Assembly (NCBI GenBank): GCA_963971405.1
Contig: OZ020488.1
Location: 11,287,261 to 11,351,260 of the forward strand
DNA: 64,000 bases
Direction of reading: 5' to 3'
Source of the DNA: Psococerastis gibbosa
Taxonomy: Eukaryota; Arthropoda; Insecta; Psocodea; Psocidae
Both the position numbers and the translations under genes were made by a program. Positions within the stretch are counted from its first letter, which is position 1. Each line of letters opens with the position of its first letter. Of this stretch, positions 22,581-34,320 are shown in pieces. The notes beneath the pieces are model-generated. The model had not been told where the DNA came from, did no database searches, and was given only the letters and a program-made list of their open reading frames with translations.

Positions 22581-23756
22581 CTGGAACAATGGAGAAAGGC
22601 TTGCGTGAGTGCGAAACATTGGTTTTTTTAGCATATTCTTGTGTTTTTCTGTCCCCAGGGGGGAGGGTCACCATTTCAGTCTCTCGTGCCAATTAGCCCG
22701 TATGCCCCATACAAATTGGTTTAGGCTTCATTGGTACAAACATGAAAAACATTCAATCACGTCTGCCTTGCAGCGCGTTTGTTTTATTAGCGTAGTTTAA
22801 TGGTTGAAATAATTCCCTGGGATAAGTTATTATTTTACGTCGGCGTTATCTGGTTAGCTGGTACCGCGGTGTGGCAATAAAAAGCTTGCCTAAATCTGGT
22901 TACTTAATTTAATTATTTAACTTATTTATAAAATTTTGCATTTTGTTAATATTTATAATTTAACTTGATTTAAAATAAATTGGACAAGTTTTTTTTCAAC
23001 TTGAATTTCCGGTCGGTCGGAAAATTATTGCATTGAATGAGAGGCTTTACAAAACCCGCAGCCGATTTCTGCCTAGGAAAAAATCTTTAAACCCTTAACC
23101 ATTAGCATTGAAAGTGAAGTGTACAGAAGTAAATAAAAAGCAGCGCCGTGGGAAATTCAGTAAACGAGAGAATTGGTAAAAAAAATGAGGAAGTCGGAAA
23201 TCGGAGAGTAACATAGAAGAACCACTTAGAAATATCGGCGAGTGGTTTGATAAAGAAATGCGCTGGTCTGAAAAGTAGTCTAGATTGACTGCCATAAAAC
23301 TGCAGACTAAATGGACATCCCTTGTACGCCACTCTCTTCTAATGCACAGTAGCTCGTTTTTTACACAATAAAAATTTATTTATTATATTTATATCGCAAT
23401 TTATAAATTTTCTCTGTCCTAATCGAACAATAAAGATATTTGATAAAAACGCTAAGTGCTTCTACTAAAACAGCTGCAAGCAGCCTGAAAGTGCTCTATT
23501 TTCTGTAACCCAACTAGTAAAAGCTATTTAGTACCTACATAGGACCAGGCCATAAATAAAAAAGTCATCGAACGAAAACCTGTGAAGGGTTCACAAACGA
23601 CTGCCCTGTTACTCCCAGGCGGGTATTGGGCATGTTACCGGTAATGTACTATATATTGCTTATATTGTTCTCTTGGTTCTTTGCTACTAGTAAATAAATA
23701 AATAAAGAAATAAATAAATATATAAATATTTCTGTTAAATTATACAAGACAAGTAG

Positions 23757-23930
23757 CAATGGTGGATCCACGGGGGGGGGGGGTCATGACGCCCCCCTGA
23801 ATGAGTAAATTCATATAAATTCATAAGATACCAAGTAAAAAAAAAACAGCAAAAAAATTACATTTTAAACTTACAAAAAACTTGTGACCCCCCCCCCCCC
23901 CCCTTATATTTTCCGCTGGATCTGCCCTTG
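23757..23930. mobile_element. hAT-type MITE with G and C runs
   Basis: Left end CAATGGTGGATCCACGG, right end CCGCTGGATCTGCCCTTG. A 13-G run followed by GTCATGAC and a 17-C run. Flanks ACAAGTAG and AAAAGCAG agree at 6 of 8. Confidence 0.7.
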
Positions 23931-24079
23931 AAAAGCAGCCTAATCAACCAGTTTCGATGGGTTCTTTTGGCCAGCTATAGCATTAGGCACCCATTACAGT
24001 TGAGTAGCCCTGTGTAGACTCTAAATGCCTGTCACGGAGTGGCCAATTTAATCGATGTTTCTTTTAATTATACAAGAGT

Positions 24080-24262
24080 ATATATGTATATCTTCTTCTT
24101 CTTCAAGTTACAGCCGGATGGCTGGTTGGCAGCAACATGTGCCATCGATGTCTCCACTTCCCTCGATCCTGGCACGCCCTTTTCAGCTCCACGTGTGTCT
24201 TGGCCCTTACATTCTCCATAACTTGCTGCAAATAATCCTTTCTTGGACGCCCAGGTCGGTTG
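24080..24262 (-). pseudogene. RTE-like LINE 3' end
   Basis: Minus-strand reading gives Arg-Pro-Arg-Lys-Asp-Tyr-Leu-Gln-Gln-Val-Met-Glu-Asn-Val-Arg-Ala-Lys, then Val-Glu-Leu-Lys-Arg-Ala-Cys-Gln, Trp-Arg-His-Arg-Trp-His and a stop, with frame breaks, and a (GAA)n tail complementing 24090-24101. Related to 1885-1990 and more distantly to 31690-32060. Confidence 0.7.
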
Positions 24263-25027
24263 TACGCGTATATCAAAAAGTAACAATTCAGTCAAGCTGT
24301 CAAGGAATATACAGTAGGCCTACCTGTCAGAAAAAAACCAGGCAGCATTTTCAGGTCATGAAATCTTCTCTCATAAAGCACTAAAGGAATCACTGATATC
24401 CACCAATGGTATGTGCATAATAAAACAATGTTAAATTTCCAAAGGAAAAAAAAAAATGCGAATCCGTAGAGGTTCGTGAGAAGAGATAGTCACAGTTCTT
24501 TTTTTTTTTGTGGCGGTTATTGGACGCTGAATCGACCAATGGGAAGTGATTGGGCATGAATAAAAAACCTGTACTGGAAACAATGGGACAGATGACATGG
24601 CTATGGGCTGGAACGGTCCGGTTGGGACAGCTTTCGCTGATGTATAATTCAAGTCCTTGCTCGATTTCATATATTTATTCCGCCAATGGCAGGTGATCTT
24701 TCCGGGAATCGAACTGTGTTTGAACGAAACCGGTAACTTGTGATGCAGCATGAGCGATGCGATGTGGAGGCTCGTCGGCATAAGAAATTCTAGACGAGGT
24801 TTTAACATAACTGAGACGTACTGAACAGCAATTGAAGCCTGACGAAATGGGAACAGTGTTTATTGGAATACAGCCGAATGGTCATGCCGTACCTGTATAT
24901 GTTATAGAATATAATATGATAAAATACATATGTATTGATTCGTAACAATGAACACAATAGGCTTCAATCTACAAACTATAATACAATAACACTAAATCTG
25001 CACTGAGAATCATGAGATGAACATCGG

Positions 25028-25385
25028 CTGTCTAGAGACTTCGGTGGCAAGGTGGTAGTGTGCTTGTACGTCTTATGGGAGTCTCTATACACGGTCGGAG
25101 ACGTGTCGTAACTCGACGCATGTACTTATCTGGCTACTTATTACTATCATATATACTCAGTAACACCATAACCTCAAAAGAATACACTAGATACAATTGA
25201 ATTCTCAGGAAGAAAAATTTACACTATATAGGATCACAGTTGCCACAGCTACCCACAAAAAAAAAAAAAAAAAAAAACCTGGCTACGGGCTTGGATTACT
25301 TAGTGAGGCGATTGAAGAAGTTAATCGGATACATTCATTAAATTGTTTGTACGCGATTAACCTTTTTCTAAAGATTGATAGAAGA
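25028..25385 (+). repeat. SINE-like repeat S2, copy 3, interrupted
   Basis: 25028-25140 (TTCGGTGGCAAGGTGGTAGT... to GTCGTAACTCGACG) and 25300-25385 (GTGAGGCGATTGAAGAAG.TAATCGGATACATT) are the two halves of the S2 repeat. The ~150 bp between them include a 20-A run followed by CCTGGCTACGGGCTTGG, an end typical of a hAT-type MITE, so the copy was probably split by an insertion. Confidence 0.55.
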
Positions 25386-25576
25386 TAGTTCCGCATCATG
25401 TCCTACACATACAAACATTTGTCTATAATTATCCTCTGTAGTTTTCTTCTAAAATCAGCCATTTCTTCCGCCTCTCTATAATGTTCCTAGGGAGCCCTTG
25501 TAAGTATCTAGCGCCCGCGTATTGTTCTAAGTTCAAAATTAAATAACTTTGTTAAATACTACGAAAAATATGTTTA

Positions 25577-25615
25577 AAGCGACCGGTTTCGGCATTAGGC
25601 CATCATCAGGCTACA
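25577..25615 (-). ncRNA. Hammerhead-like ribozyme motif
   Basis: On the minus strand: AGC, CTGATGA, T, GGC-CTAAT-GCC, GAAACCGGTC, GCT. CTGATGA and GAAA are the two conserved core strings of the hammerhead. GGC/GCC can form stem II, AGC/GCT stem I, the self-complementary ACCGGT a minimal stem III, and GTC is a usual cleavage triplet. The extra U between the core and stem II is non-canonical. Such motifs occur in Penelope-like elements and related repeats. A second version is at 62724-62758. Confidence 0.4.
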
Positions 25616-26450
25616 GACATACAAACAACACATCATTGTTTATTGGTAGTACTTGACATATTTATTTAATTTTTTGCTATGACGAAGTATTGCATATAGT
25701 GAATGTAGAAAATATTACTGAAATATTGTTCTACCTTTATCTCTAAATATTAATTATTTAAATCCGTCAAGGCATCCGACAACACAAATCCTCTTGAAGG
25801 ACTTAGGGCCGGGATAACTAATGGTATTTCATAAGTGTAGTTTTTTCCAAATAAATATTCATTCATATTCATAAGTCATTGGCCGTATGACAGAACTTTA
25901 ACAAAACAACAGAACAACAAAAACAGGCTAAGCCGTATTAGGAGCATTTTAATTTTAAATTTAGCTTGAGCCCATCCAAATACTGTAATAATGTAGGCTA
26001 TATTGCATTAATTCTAATCCATTTGGGAAATAAGTTGCAAAGCGTTTCGTACTTGGAATTTATCACATTTGTGGTTTGATGTTTTTCAATATCATCTTTA
26101 GAATAGTTTCTCAACTTTGAATATTTCATTATTAATATCCTGATTAGCCGGCTATTCCACTTGTCAATATTCCGTAATTTGTGCATCAAGAATTGATGCG
26201 ATTTTTGTTTTACTCTATGTCATTGTCCATTTTAATTTTCGCATGTTAAAATTGAAATTAAATAATGGCGTCGTCTGGATATGATAAATAATTGTAATTA
26301 ATTTCTTGAAAACGAACTAATTATTTTATAATTTAAATCATAAAATTTCTTGTAGATTATAAAATTATAAGAAAGACGGCGACCAAGCTTACAAAATTGG
26401 AAAACATTGAAGAAAAAAAATCGTGAATTATTGAAGACAAGTGGAATTAG
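25616..26450. other. No gene seen
   Basis: AT-rich intron sequence. The minus-strand frame at 25998-26189 has no recognisable features. Confidence 0.4.
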
Positions 26451-27239
26451 GTGTAAAAATATAAAAGCAACATTGATGATATATTTTCCGTCAATGACAA
26501 TATCAAAATTGAAGAAAAACTGACAAGTTGAATAGCCACCTTATAATAAATAGGATGTGTGTAATTAAAAAAAAACAGTTTGAGACGTTTTTAAGAAACA
26601 ACGAGTCCCCTTAAAAATTCAACATTTCGTGTATACATCATCGAAAAAAAAAACAAAGCTCACTTACAATTGGCAAGCCATTCATTTCCTACACATAGTT
26701 TCCCCCGCGCTTCACGGTAGATGCACCGACCCGTAGTGACAAATAATATTTGGTTTGAAATCGTATCTGTTTGTGTTGGAACGCCAGCTAAATCATCGTC
26801 CCATGATGGATCTCTGCTGCGGTAAATTGCCCGCACGGCGTTCGGCCCATGTTTTTTGTCACAGGAACTTATTTCGGGCCACTAATTGGAGTCGGCCCGT
26901 CGGTTCTCACTCGTAATTGCCGTTCTCCGTTGGCAGGTGACACGCCGTTCACCCGTTCGCTAGCTCCCTCCCCGCATGCTAAGTAGTTGTTTCTTTTTTT
27001 CGAAGAAACAATTTTTTTCTTATATGTGAAATTTTTTGGTTATTATCAGCGGCGGGGGTTATTTTTCCCCAGTGTTGCTCGCTGTTGATGGGTTGGTTTA
27101 TAGTTTCATTGAGGGTGGGATATTTAGGGCGTGGCAAAACAATAAATTTATTAATAATATTAAATTTGGCGGAATTTCTCTGAGCTAGACCTCATTTCAT
27201 CTTATCCAAAAGCACGGAATGAAGGTAAACTGTGCGCAG

Positions 27240-27520
27240 CAAAAGTACAGAGGCGGTCCCAGACGTCATGAAAGGGGGAGGCACTTGTCAAAATTTTTGA
27301 AACATAGGGCTGAAATATTGGGGTTGTACCCATTTTCAGAGCCATAAGGTTTCTATATTACAGGGAATAAATAAAATTGTGCACAAGGGGGGCCCGGGGG
27401 ACTCCTTTTCAAAAATAGGGCTGAAATAGTGGGGTTTTACGCGTTTTGAGTGCAGTTAGCACTTGGATTTTAGAGGCAACGAATATAACTGCCCTCCAAA
27501 GGGGGGGGGGGCAATTGCCC
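27240..27520. mobile_element. MITE remnants, G-rich
   Basis: AGAGGCGGTCCCAGACGTCATG near 27249 and GGGCTGAAATAGTGGGGTTTTACGC near 27417 match interior sequence of the elements at 10147 and 32871. Neither has a clear partner end. Repeated at 44330-44610 in the duplicate. Confidence 0.5.
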
Positions 27521-27924
27521 GCAGTGCCGGTCGCTGCGTCCGCCTGCAAAAGTATGTTCACATGGAGGTACGTGGGTCGCAAATTAACGACCTTATTGTA
27601 CTCTGCGCGGGAGCTCGAGGGCAGGCCTACCGGAGACAATTTTTAAGAATTGGTGAAATTTTTTGGGCAGTCCACCCCCCCTTTGTTACGCTACTCATTG
27701 TTGCCCCTCCGCTGAAACGATCAGAAAGCTACAAATACTTAAAATCTGTAAATACCAAATATATATGTATTTATAATGCCACCTATCATATCTATAGTGG
27801 ACTCCTCTGGCATGACTTACGGACTCCCAGAGGTCCGCAGACCCATCAATTTGGAACCACTGGTTTAATACAAAATTATGTAAACCAAGGTTGCACAATA
27901 AACAATATAACCTACTATAGCGAC

Positions 27925-28430
27925 TGCCGTTATAAAAAAAATCCCTTTCGGCTCTGGCCGATCTGGAGTAGGGAGATTCCGTAGACCCTGCTTTTCCTCT
28001 ACGCTACCTACGCTATGTATGTAATAAAAAATATAAAAAATACTTCATTAATTACATTCCCGACCACAACATCAACACAAGAAACACTCTTGTGTTCCAA
28101 ATTTCGAACCACAATGCCGAATATGAACTTTTATTTATCAAATTAGTTTCACATTGACTGGATGCCATCTTAAAATGGCTGATTTGTCGTAAGAAGTGGT
28201 TATTACCATTATCGTAGATAATAATACGGAATTTCAGTCAGATTTTAATTCATTCCTCTGCGACCAATATTAACTGAGATATGAATTATACAAGGTTTCA
28301 ATCGGCCGCCATCTTGTAACTAAATAGTGGATCTAGCTGGTTAGCAAACTCAAGACATTTGTATGGTAAATTTTTCATCAAAATCGGATAATATTTACGG
28401 AAGTTAGAGTGTTTCCTAAAATCGATATAC
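27925..28430 (-). repeat. Interspersed repeat A, uninterrupted copy
   Basis: Inverted relative of 56450-57110. It keeps CTACGCTACCTACGCTATGTATG as one continuous site, where the other copy carries a MITE. Flank of the repeat runs into an AT microsatellite at about 28420-28485. Confidence 0.75.
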
Positions 28431-28789
28431 ATATATAATATAATATATTGTATACATACATATATACAGTATATATATATATAATTTTGAACGGAGGGTG
28501 GTTTTAGGCTCAGGGGGTCATGAAATGAAAAGTTGTGAAGAAATTTTCCGAAAGTCGAACATTGGTCACCATCTCAATAGGTAGATGAATCTCCCTAAAA
28601 TAATGATATAAAGTGAAATAGGCTATGTCACGAAATATATAACCTTCGATAGAAAAGGTTTATTTTTTTTAAAGGAGACACTCGATTCCCACAGGCAACT
28701 TGGAGAAACGCCATTTTCAAGATAAAGAAAGTCAATAAAAAGGAGTGGATAAGATGGCGGTTGCTTCCCTTGGGGCTTAGGAGGGAAGA

Positions 28790-29640
28790 ATGCGGGGGGG
28801 GGGGGCAGCCGGAACGCAGGGGGAAGTTGGCAGCTTCATTTTTCATCCCTCTCCCGGGGAATGGCCCCAGCGTAACAGGGGACTGCCGACTGGTGAGGGT
28901 GTCATTGGATAAAATTTCTCAAATTTAGGGTATAGGAATGTCATTGTAGGCATTTACAAATTTATAATTTAATAAAATATTTTTATAGCCTACGCTTTCT
29001 CCCATGATTTTGAGGTTTAGCAGCGCAACTGTTTGGTACTAAACAAAAACAAAAATTAATATATATAAATATGTATTATATTTCCCATTTCAGGTTCATT
29101 TTTTTTGCATTAAAGACATTAATTTCTTACTTACTAATTTCACGTTCTTGATGGATGCCTACTTTATTATGGGAGAAAGTAAAGCTGGATGACTTCTGTT
29201 CATATAAATAACAAGAAACACGTATAGGCAAGACAGTGGCAGAGAGAGAAGCCATTCATTTGTCAGAAGAATGCAGTAAGTCATATAATTATGATCAACT
29301 GCTCTTAATGCCTGTCACATAAATAACAAATATTGTCGCAAAAATTATAGGGAGGGGTCCACACACCGCGCCTTTTTTTAAATCTGTCGCAATTAGTGGC
29401 TAAAATATTATTATGGCATTTTTCCTGATATGAAGGTGATGATAGAGTGAAGGATAGCCATCCAGTAATTAATTAATATTTTTATTTTTATTAATTATAA
29501 GGTATTAACAATTATTTACAGTTAGTCAGGACATTGAATGAGATAGGTATTTGTTAAAAGTCAGCTGATGTAGTGATAATAAGTTATTTAGGCTATAAAT
29601 AAAATTGAACTTTTTTACTTATGGATTTCCAAAAACGATT
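28790..29640. other. No gene seen
   Basis: AT-rich intron sequence with a G run near 28795. No recognisable elements. Confidence 0.35.
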
Positions 29641-29886
29641 TCAAATTTATCCCTACAATATACGCGAATGTGGACCTGGCGTACAAGGTTCGAGACAAGA
29701 TGGAAATAAAAAGGTAAATTTCCCGCCAAGGCTGGCTCCACCCAAATGGGGATCTTACCTTCAGTATAAATGGAAAATACATAGCTGCCGGGCATGTTAC
29801 TGACCGCAACATCTCAAATAGAATAGTCGTCAAGAAGGAAGTCTACGAGTTCTCAAGCTTGAATCACTGAGGACATTGATGGGTAG

Positions 29887-30563
29887 TAGTAGTAGTAGTG
29901 TTCGTCGGGTTAATAACGACATAGGCGCCCATTCCATTGACCGGCTCGGGCTATTTCCAACAACGGTGACGTGGTAGCAGACATTCAAGACATGGTTGCG
30001 TTTTCACCGACCTCGCATTGCAGAATGCAAATGACATTGACGGAAATTAGAATTTTTCTTTTTATAGAAATCTATTAAAATGTTTGTACTTAACATATCC
30101 CATGACGCCATTTTTTAAGATTAGTTTATTTGTTTGTGATTTTACTGTATGATCATTGATCAATTTTAACTATGGCATAGAGGAAAATAAACATTTCCGT
30201 CAATTCTGCAATGCGAGGTCTGTGGAAACGCCACCTAAGTCTTGAATGTCTGCTACCACGTCACCGTTGTTGGAAATAGCCCTAGCCGGTCAATGGAATG
30301 GGCACCTTAGGCCTCATATTTGGGCCCATAGAGCGACCCCGACTTGACTGTCCTATGCCAGCCAGCCCTTAGTACAGTGGACCTCCTGATTACAGTGGAT
30401 TCCGAACCACTTGGGAAACACAGTGAAGTCACACGATTAGTTCGGAGGTGACCAGGACAAGTCCTACCATGTTTCCCTACCGGCACTGTGCACACGACCA
30501 AGTTATCTGCAGCTTTGAACCTGCTCTGGTCCGCTGGATTCAACTTGGTATGGCGGCCGGCTT
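29887..30563 (-). mobile_element. 5S-like SINE, long form with internal palindrome
   Basis: Head GCCGGCCGCCATACC at about 30561 on the minus strand; (GTA)n end at 29887. Perfect 14-bp flanks ACATTGATGGGTAG at 29873-29886 and 30564-30577. The distal part holds inverted arms at about 29930-30050 and 30192-30298 (ATTCCATTGACCGGCT / AGCCGGTCAATGGAAT and onward), which the short form at 5151-5430 lacks. It sits inside the LINE fragment. Confidence 0.85.
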
Positions 30564-30849
30564 ACATTGATGGGTAGTCGTAACTTCCGTGTTTTTTCTC
30601 GTTCGGAACGACTACAGACTACAGCAGCCTACCTCTCTATATATTCAACACCTTTTTTGGCAAGAGAGAAGTCGAACGGGAGACAAAACTACAGTCCAAC
30701 AAACCATCCTGGAGCCGATTTTTCTCTATGGGGAAAGAAAGCTTGACACCTACAAGAAGCGACCTGAGTAAAATAAACGCGACTCAGATGAAGTTCCTAA
30801 GGCGGATTGCTGGTCGAATAAGGTGGGGCCCAATCCGAAATGACATCAG

Positions 30850-31090
30850 CAGTGGCGGCGCTACGGGGGTGCCCGAGAGGGCTTGGGCCCCCCGCAACCG
30901 TTTCTCCGGCCCCTCCGGGGCCCCCCCACTTTTGAGATATTTTACATGGTGTTAAATTGCAGAATTATTGAACGGTATATACTTACTCCCAATGAAAAAT
31001 GTTTTGTGTTTTCATTGCCCCCCCCCCCCCCAGACAGATGTCATGCCCCCTCATGGCCCCCCCGCCTTAAAATTTCTAGCGCCGCCACTG
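30850..31090. mobile_element. hAT-type MITE inside LINE fragment
   Basis: Ends CAGTGGCGGCGCTA and TAGCGCCGCCACTG are perfect 14-bp inverted repeats. Flanks GACATCAG (30842-30849) and CACATCAG (31091-31098) match at 7 of 8. It interrupts the LINE reading frame after the IRNDI codons. 241 bp with poly-C runs. Confidence 0.9.
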
Positions 31091-32388
31091 CACATCAGTG
31101 ACAAGAACTGCAAGTTGATTCCATAGAGAGAATAATAGAATCCAAGGATCCCCCCCCCCCCACGCTGCGCACGCGGCATTAAGGGGAAAGAAGAAGAAGA
31201 AGAAGAAGGAAGTAACGTATTCCTTATTTCTAATAATATCCTAAGAAACCTATAATCTCACTCCCAATATCTGACTGTGCAGACACAAAGAATTGCTAAG
31301 TAATAATACAGTGAAATAACCCGAAGAAAAGGATGAATTTTCCGAAGAAAACAGAGGTGAGGACAATCACGATAATAAGACAATTTTCGAGGAAACGCGG
31401 GACAAGTCGAGGGGAAAAATAACGAGGGCTGCCATTAAAAAATTTCACTTGACGAGTCAGCGCTAATGGGGGCACTTTAAGGAAAAGTTGAAAGCTTTCA
31501 CAAAATCATTATTAGCCGCCATTTCTATTTTCTTACATCAAATAAGGTTGAACCTTTCGTCGTTTCTGCAAGATTATCATAGGATTTTTATTTGATTCTT
31601 AAGATTGTCCCACCTTACCGTTTTAGAGGTTATATTAATAGTGCATTTACGAAAATGACCAAAAAAACTGGAAGCCTTTGCGTTGTGGACTTGTGGTGCT
31701 ACAGAAGAATCTTGAAAATCCCATGGAGAGACCACATAACCAACGAGAAAGTGCTCCATAAAATAAACGAAAAAAGAGCTATCATAGCCATTATGGTCTA
31801 TTGTGGCCCTTTTCAACAAGAAGAGGCAAATGGATGGGGCATATTCGGAGACACGAAGGGCTCCTCAAGAACATCATTGAGGGTATGGTTGAAGGCACCA
31901 ACTCAAGAGGACGACAGAGGAAGGAGTACCTAGAGGATGTCATGAAGGACCTAGGGTGCGACATCTACAAAGAACTGAAAAGGACCGCACAAAACAGAGG
32001 AGAAGAATACAACATTCGCTGCAAATCAATCTCTAGATTGCAACTCGAAAAGATTAGTAAGATACGATCAGAAAAAAAAATTGACAATTTTGTTTGGAAA
32101 CTCTGGCTTCTAATTACTGCTTACTACCCCTGTAAAAGAACGTATGCACGTGCTTTCCTATTTATATATACAATATAATATACATATTGTTTTATTAGTA
32201 TAGTGAACTAGGAGAGGCTATGGCCATCCATGACGAATGAATTGTCATAGGGGTATATTTAGGCTACGACTATTTTCCCTATCCTAAAGCATTAGATTGG
32301 TCAATGGAACAATTGTATTATTTGCAATCTCCAATTTCGGTAGGCAAAACCTAATTTTAGTGAGCACTGATATATTTTTTTCTTTTCC

Positions 32389-32870
32389 TTGTCCAGTATC
32401 CTCTGGACAAGGAGTATATATTTCCAAAATACAATAACTTACATAATAATAACATCCTGCATCCCCAAGCAAGCGCTTATTTGGGACAAAAGGCTCATAC
32501 AGTACTGCCAAACAAGGCTTCTTGATATTATTTTTGTTATTTATTTATACTGTTTGCTTTATTTACTTATTTATTTTATTTTATTTTTATTTTTATTTAT
32601 TATTTTATTTTTAATGTTAATAGTCTGTTATTATTCTCTCCCATTGACCAACCATTTTTTTACCCCCGCTTTTAACTCACCCATCTGTTTAAATTTTTTC
32701 ATTTCTGGAGGAAGTTCCTATAATATCTTTGGTATGAGTACTTTGTTTAATCTTTCTCCATATTTGTCATATGTTATCTCAAACTTAAGCTTTTTTTGGT
32801 TTCTTGCATTATACTTCCATTTATTATCTACTTGGAATTCATTTTTAAAATAGTTATCTCTTATTACTTT
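32389..32870. other. AT-rich spacer, low complexity
   Basis: T-rich TTTAT repeats at about 32520-32620. The 154-residue frame here is a by-product of that composition. Confidence 0.5.
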
Positions 32871-33163
32871 CTGGCGCGGATCTACGGGGGGGGGGGGGGG
32901 TGGGGCTATGGGGACTATAGCCCCCCCCCCATTGGGTTCCTCAAAATGCGTAAAACCCCACTTTTTCAGTCTTATTTTTCACAAATTTTCTCCCGGGGGA
33001 GACCCTCGGGCCCCCCTTGTGCTCGATTGTATTCATTACCCATATTATATAGAACCCTTGTTGTTTTGAAAATGCGTAAGACCCCAAAATTTCAGCACTA
33101 TTTAAAAAAAAAATCGTATTTAACCTTAGCCCCCTCCTTGGTCACATTCTTGATCCGCGCCAG
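32871..33163. mobile_element. hAT-type MITE (CTGGCGCGGATC ends)
   Basis: Perfect 12-bp inverted ends CTGGCGCGGATC / GATCCGCGCCAG. Flanks ATTACTTT and ATTAATTT match at 7 of 8. Contains a 14-G run, a 10-C run and AAAATGCGTAA twice. 293 bp. Confidence 0.85.
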
Positions 33164-34320
33164 ATTAATTTAAACTTGAATAATTTAAAATGTTAGCATG
33201 TTTAAATGTTTCGTCGTATTGTTTGTATTTCTTGTTATTTTTAATTGATAACATGATAACATGATTTTTCCAAACATTTACAGTTTTTACCATAATCAGG
33301 GCGTCCCCAAGCCTCGGGGGGAGTGGGGAGGGCCTAGTATACGCGCCTGTGCCACACACGTGCGTCACGCAACACTACTTGGTAATAAAACTATACAACA
33401 CAAAGTTGCTTTATTGTGGAAACAACAATTTAACTAAACGACAGGAAATTTGCAATGAAATGCAAGATGCAGCTCGTCGTGTAGTTTTAAATGCACCGCA
33501 TACGATTAACATCGCCGTCATTTTTATGCATTTTAGATTGTATATTATTGTAACTCCGTTTTAAATACGATAGCACGCCGACCAATTACAGTAATTGAAA
33601 CCGTTCCGGCAGGCTCGTCCACATCCGTATAACTGAATTAAATAATATCATTCTTGTAGCGCCCATTTTCAAGCTTCGCCACTAATTTCGGCTTTTGACT
33701 GACTTATTATTACATTTTTCGGCTTAATTATTTCAATTAATGGAGATTCAGTGCCTGATTTTTGGAATTTTTAGCGCCGCGCCACAAGATAACATAATCT
33801 TTCTTATTCATTACTTTTCTTGTTTTGTTTTGTGTTTGTAACGTTGTTTTGGCAGGTAGTAGGTTTTGTGATTAACGTTATCAAAAGCATCTGATAAATC
33901 GAAAAACACTCCTATTTTTTTTTTGTTTCGCGGGTAACCTTGTATTTTATAACAGCTTTAGCTTGAAGATTTTTGACAGAACCGATTTGTTTATCGTTCT
34001 TACTATAGTAAGGCCTCACTAGACCACACACATGCAGGGAAATTTCCGTGAGATATGCTAATCAGCTAGTATACTACTGCAAAGATGGCTCTTCAATAGT
34101 CCGTCATTTGTGCATCAATAATAAGTCTCTACCATATTAAAACTTAATTTACAATAAATAAGTTAAGTATCTACATAATAGTCTCCTTAGAACAAAGATC
34201 TCATCAATTTTTGGTGCACAAATGACGGATTATTGACAGTTGGAATAGCTGCCAAAGCAAATGTCAATAGAAAAAATTCCCTGACAGCCCTTAGACTTAT
34301 TAAGTTAATCTTTCTCTTAC
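33164..34320. other. Intron sequence, possible regulatory patch
   Basis: No gene. At about 33576 CAATTACAGTAATTG is a near-perfect palindrome of two homeodomain-type core sites, inside a GC-richer patch (33560-33790). CCGTCATTTGTGCA at about 34101 recurs inverted at 34215 (TGCACAAATGACGG), suggesting a decayed inverted-repeat element. Confidence 0.35.

Larger units (their letters stand above)
29690..32060 (+). pseudogene. RTE-like LINE fragments, broken by two insertions
   Basis: Pieces of a non-LTR reverse transcriptase C-terminal region. 29800-29886 reads NRIVVKKEVYEFSSL; 30578-30849 reads a QQTILEPIFLYG segment and then KINATQMKFLRRIAGRIRWG; 31099-31130 continues after the MITE; a CGCACGCGGCATTAAGG plus (GAA)n tail ends this part at about 31207. 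A second fragment, 31690-32060, reads LWCYRRILKIPWRDHITNEKVL, then after a frame change RRGKWMGHIRRHEGLLKN and GCDIYKELKRTAQ, the usual LINE C-terminus. Frameshifts and two insertions (29887-30563, 30850-31090) show that it is dead. Confidence 0.75.
22581..34320 (-). other. ap: apterous intron splitting the homeodomain
   Basis: Bounded by a GTAAGAG donor (plus-strand complement at 34314-34320) and a TTGTTCCAG acceptor (22581-22589). About 11.7 kb in this copy, loaded with MITEs, LINE fragments and SINEs. A CpG-richer, apparently unique stretch at about 26690-26990 contains several TAATTG-type sites and could be regulatory. Confidence 0.8.

Noticed and set aside
24690..24735. B-box-like AGTTCGATTCCCGG on the minus strand as a tRNA or SINE
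   Set aside because: No T-arm stem and no A box at the right distance.
32389..32853. 154-residue hydrophobic protein
   Set aside because: Result of T-rich low-complexity sequence in an intron.
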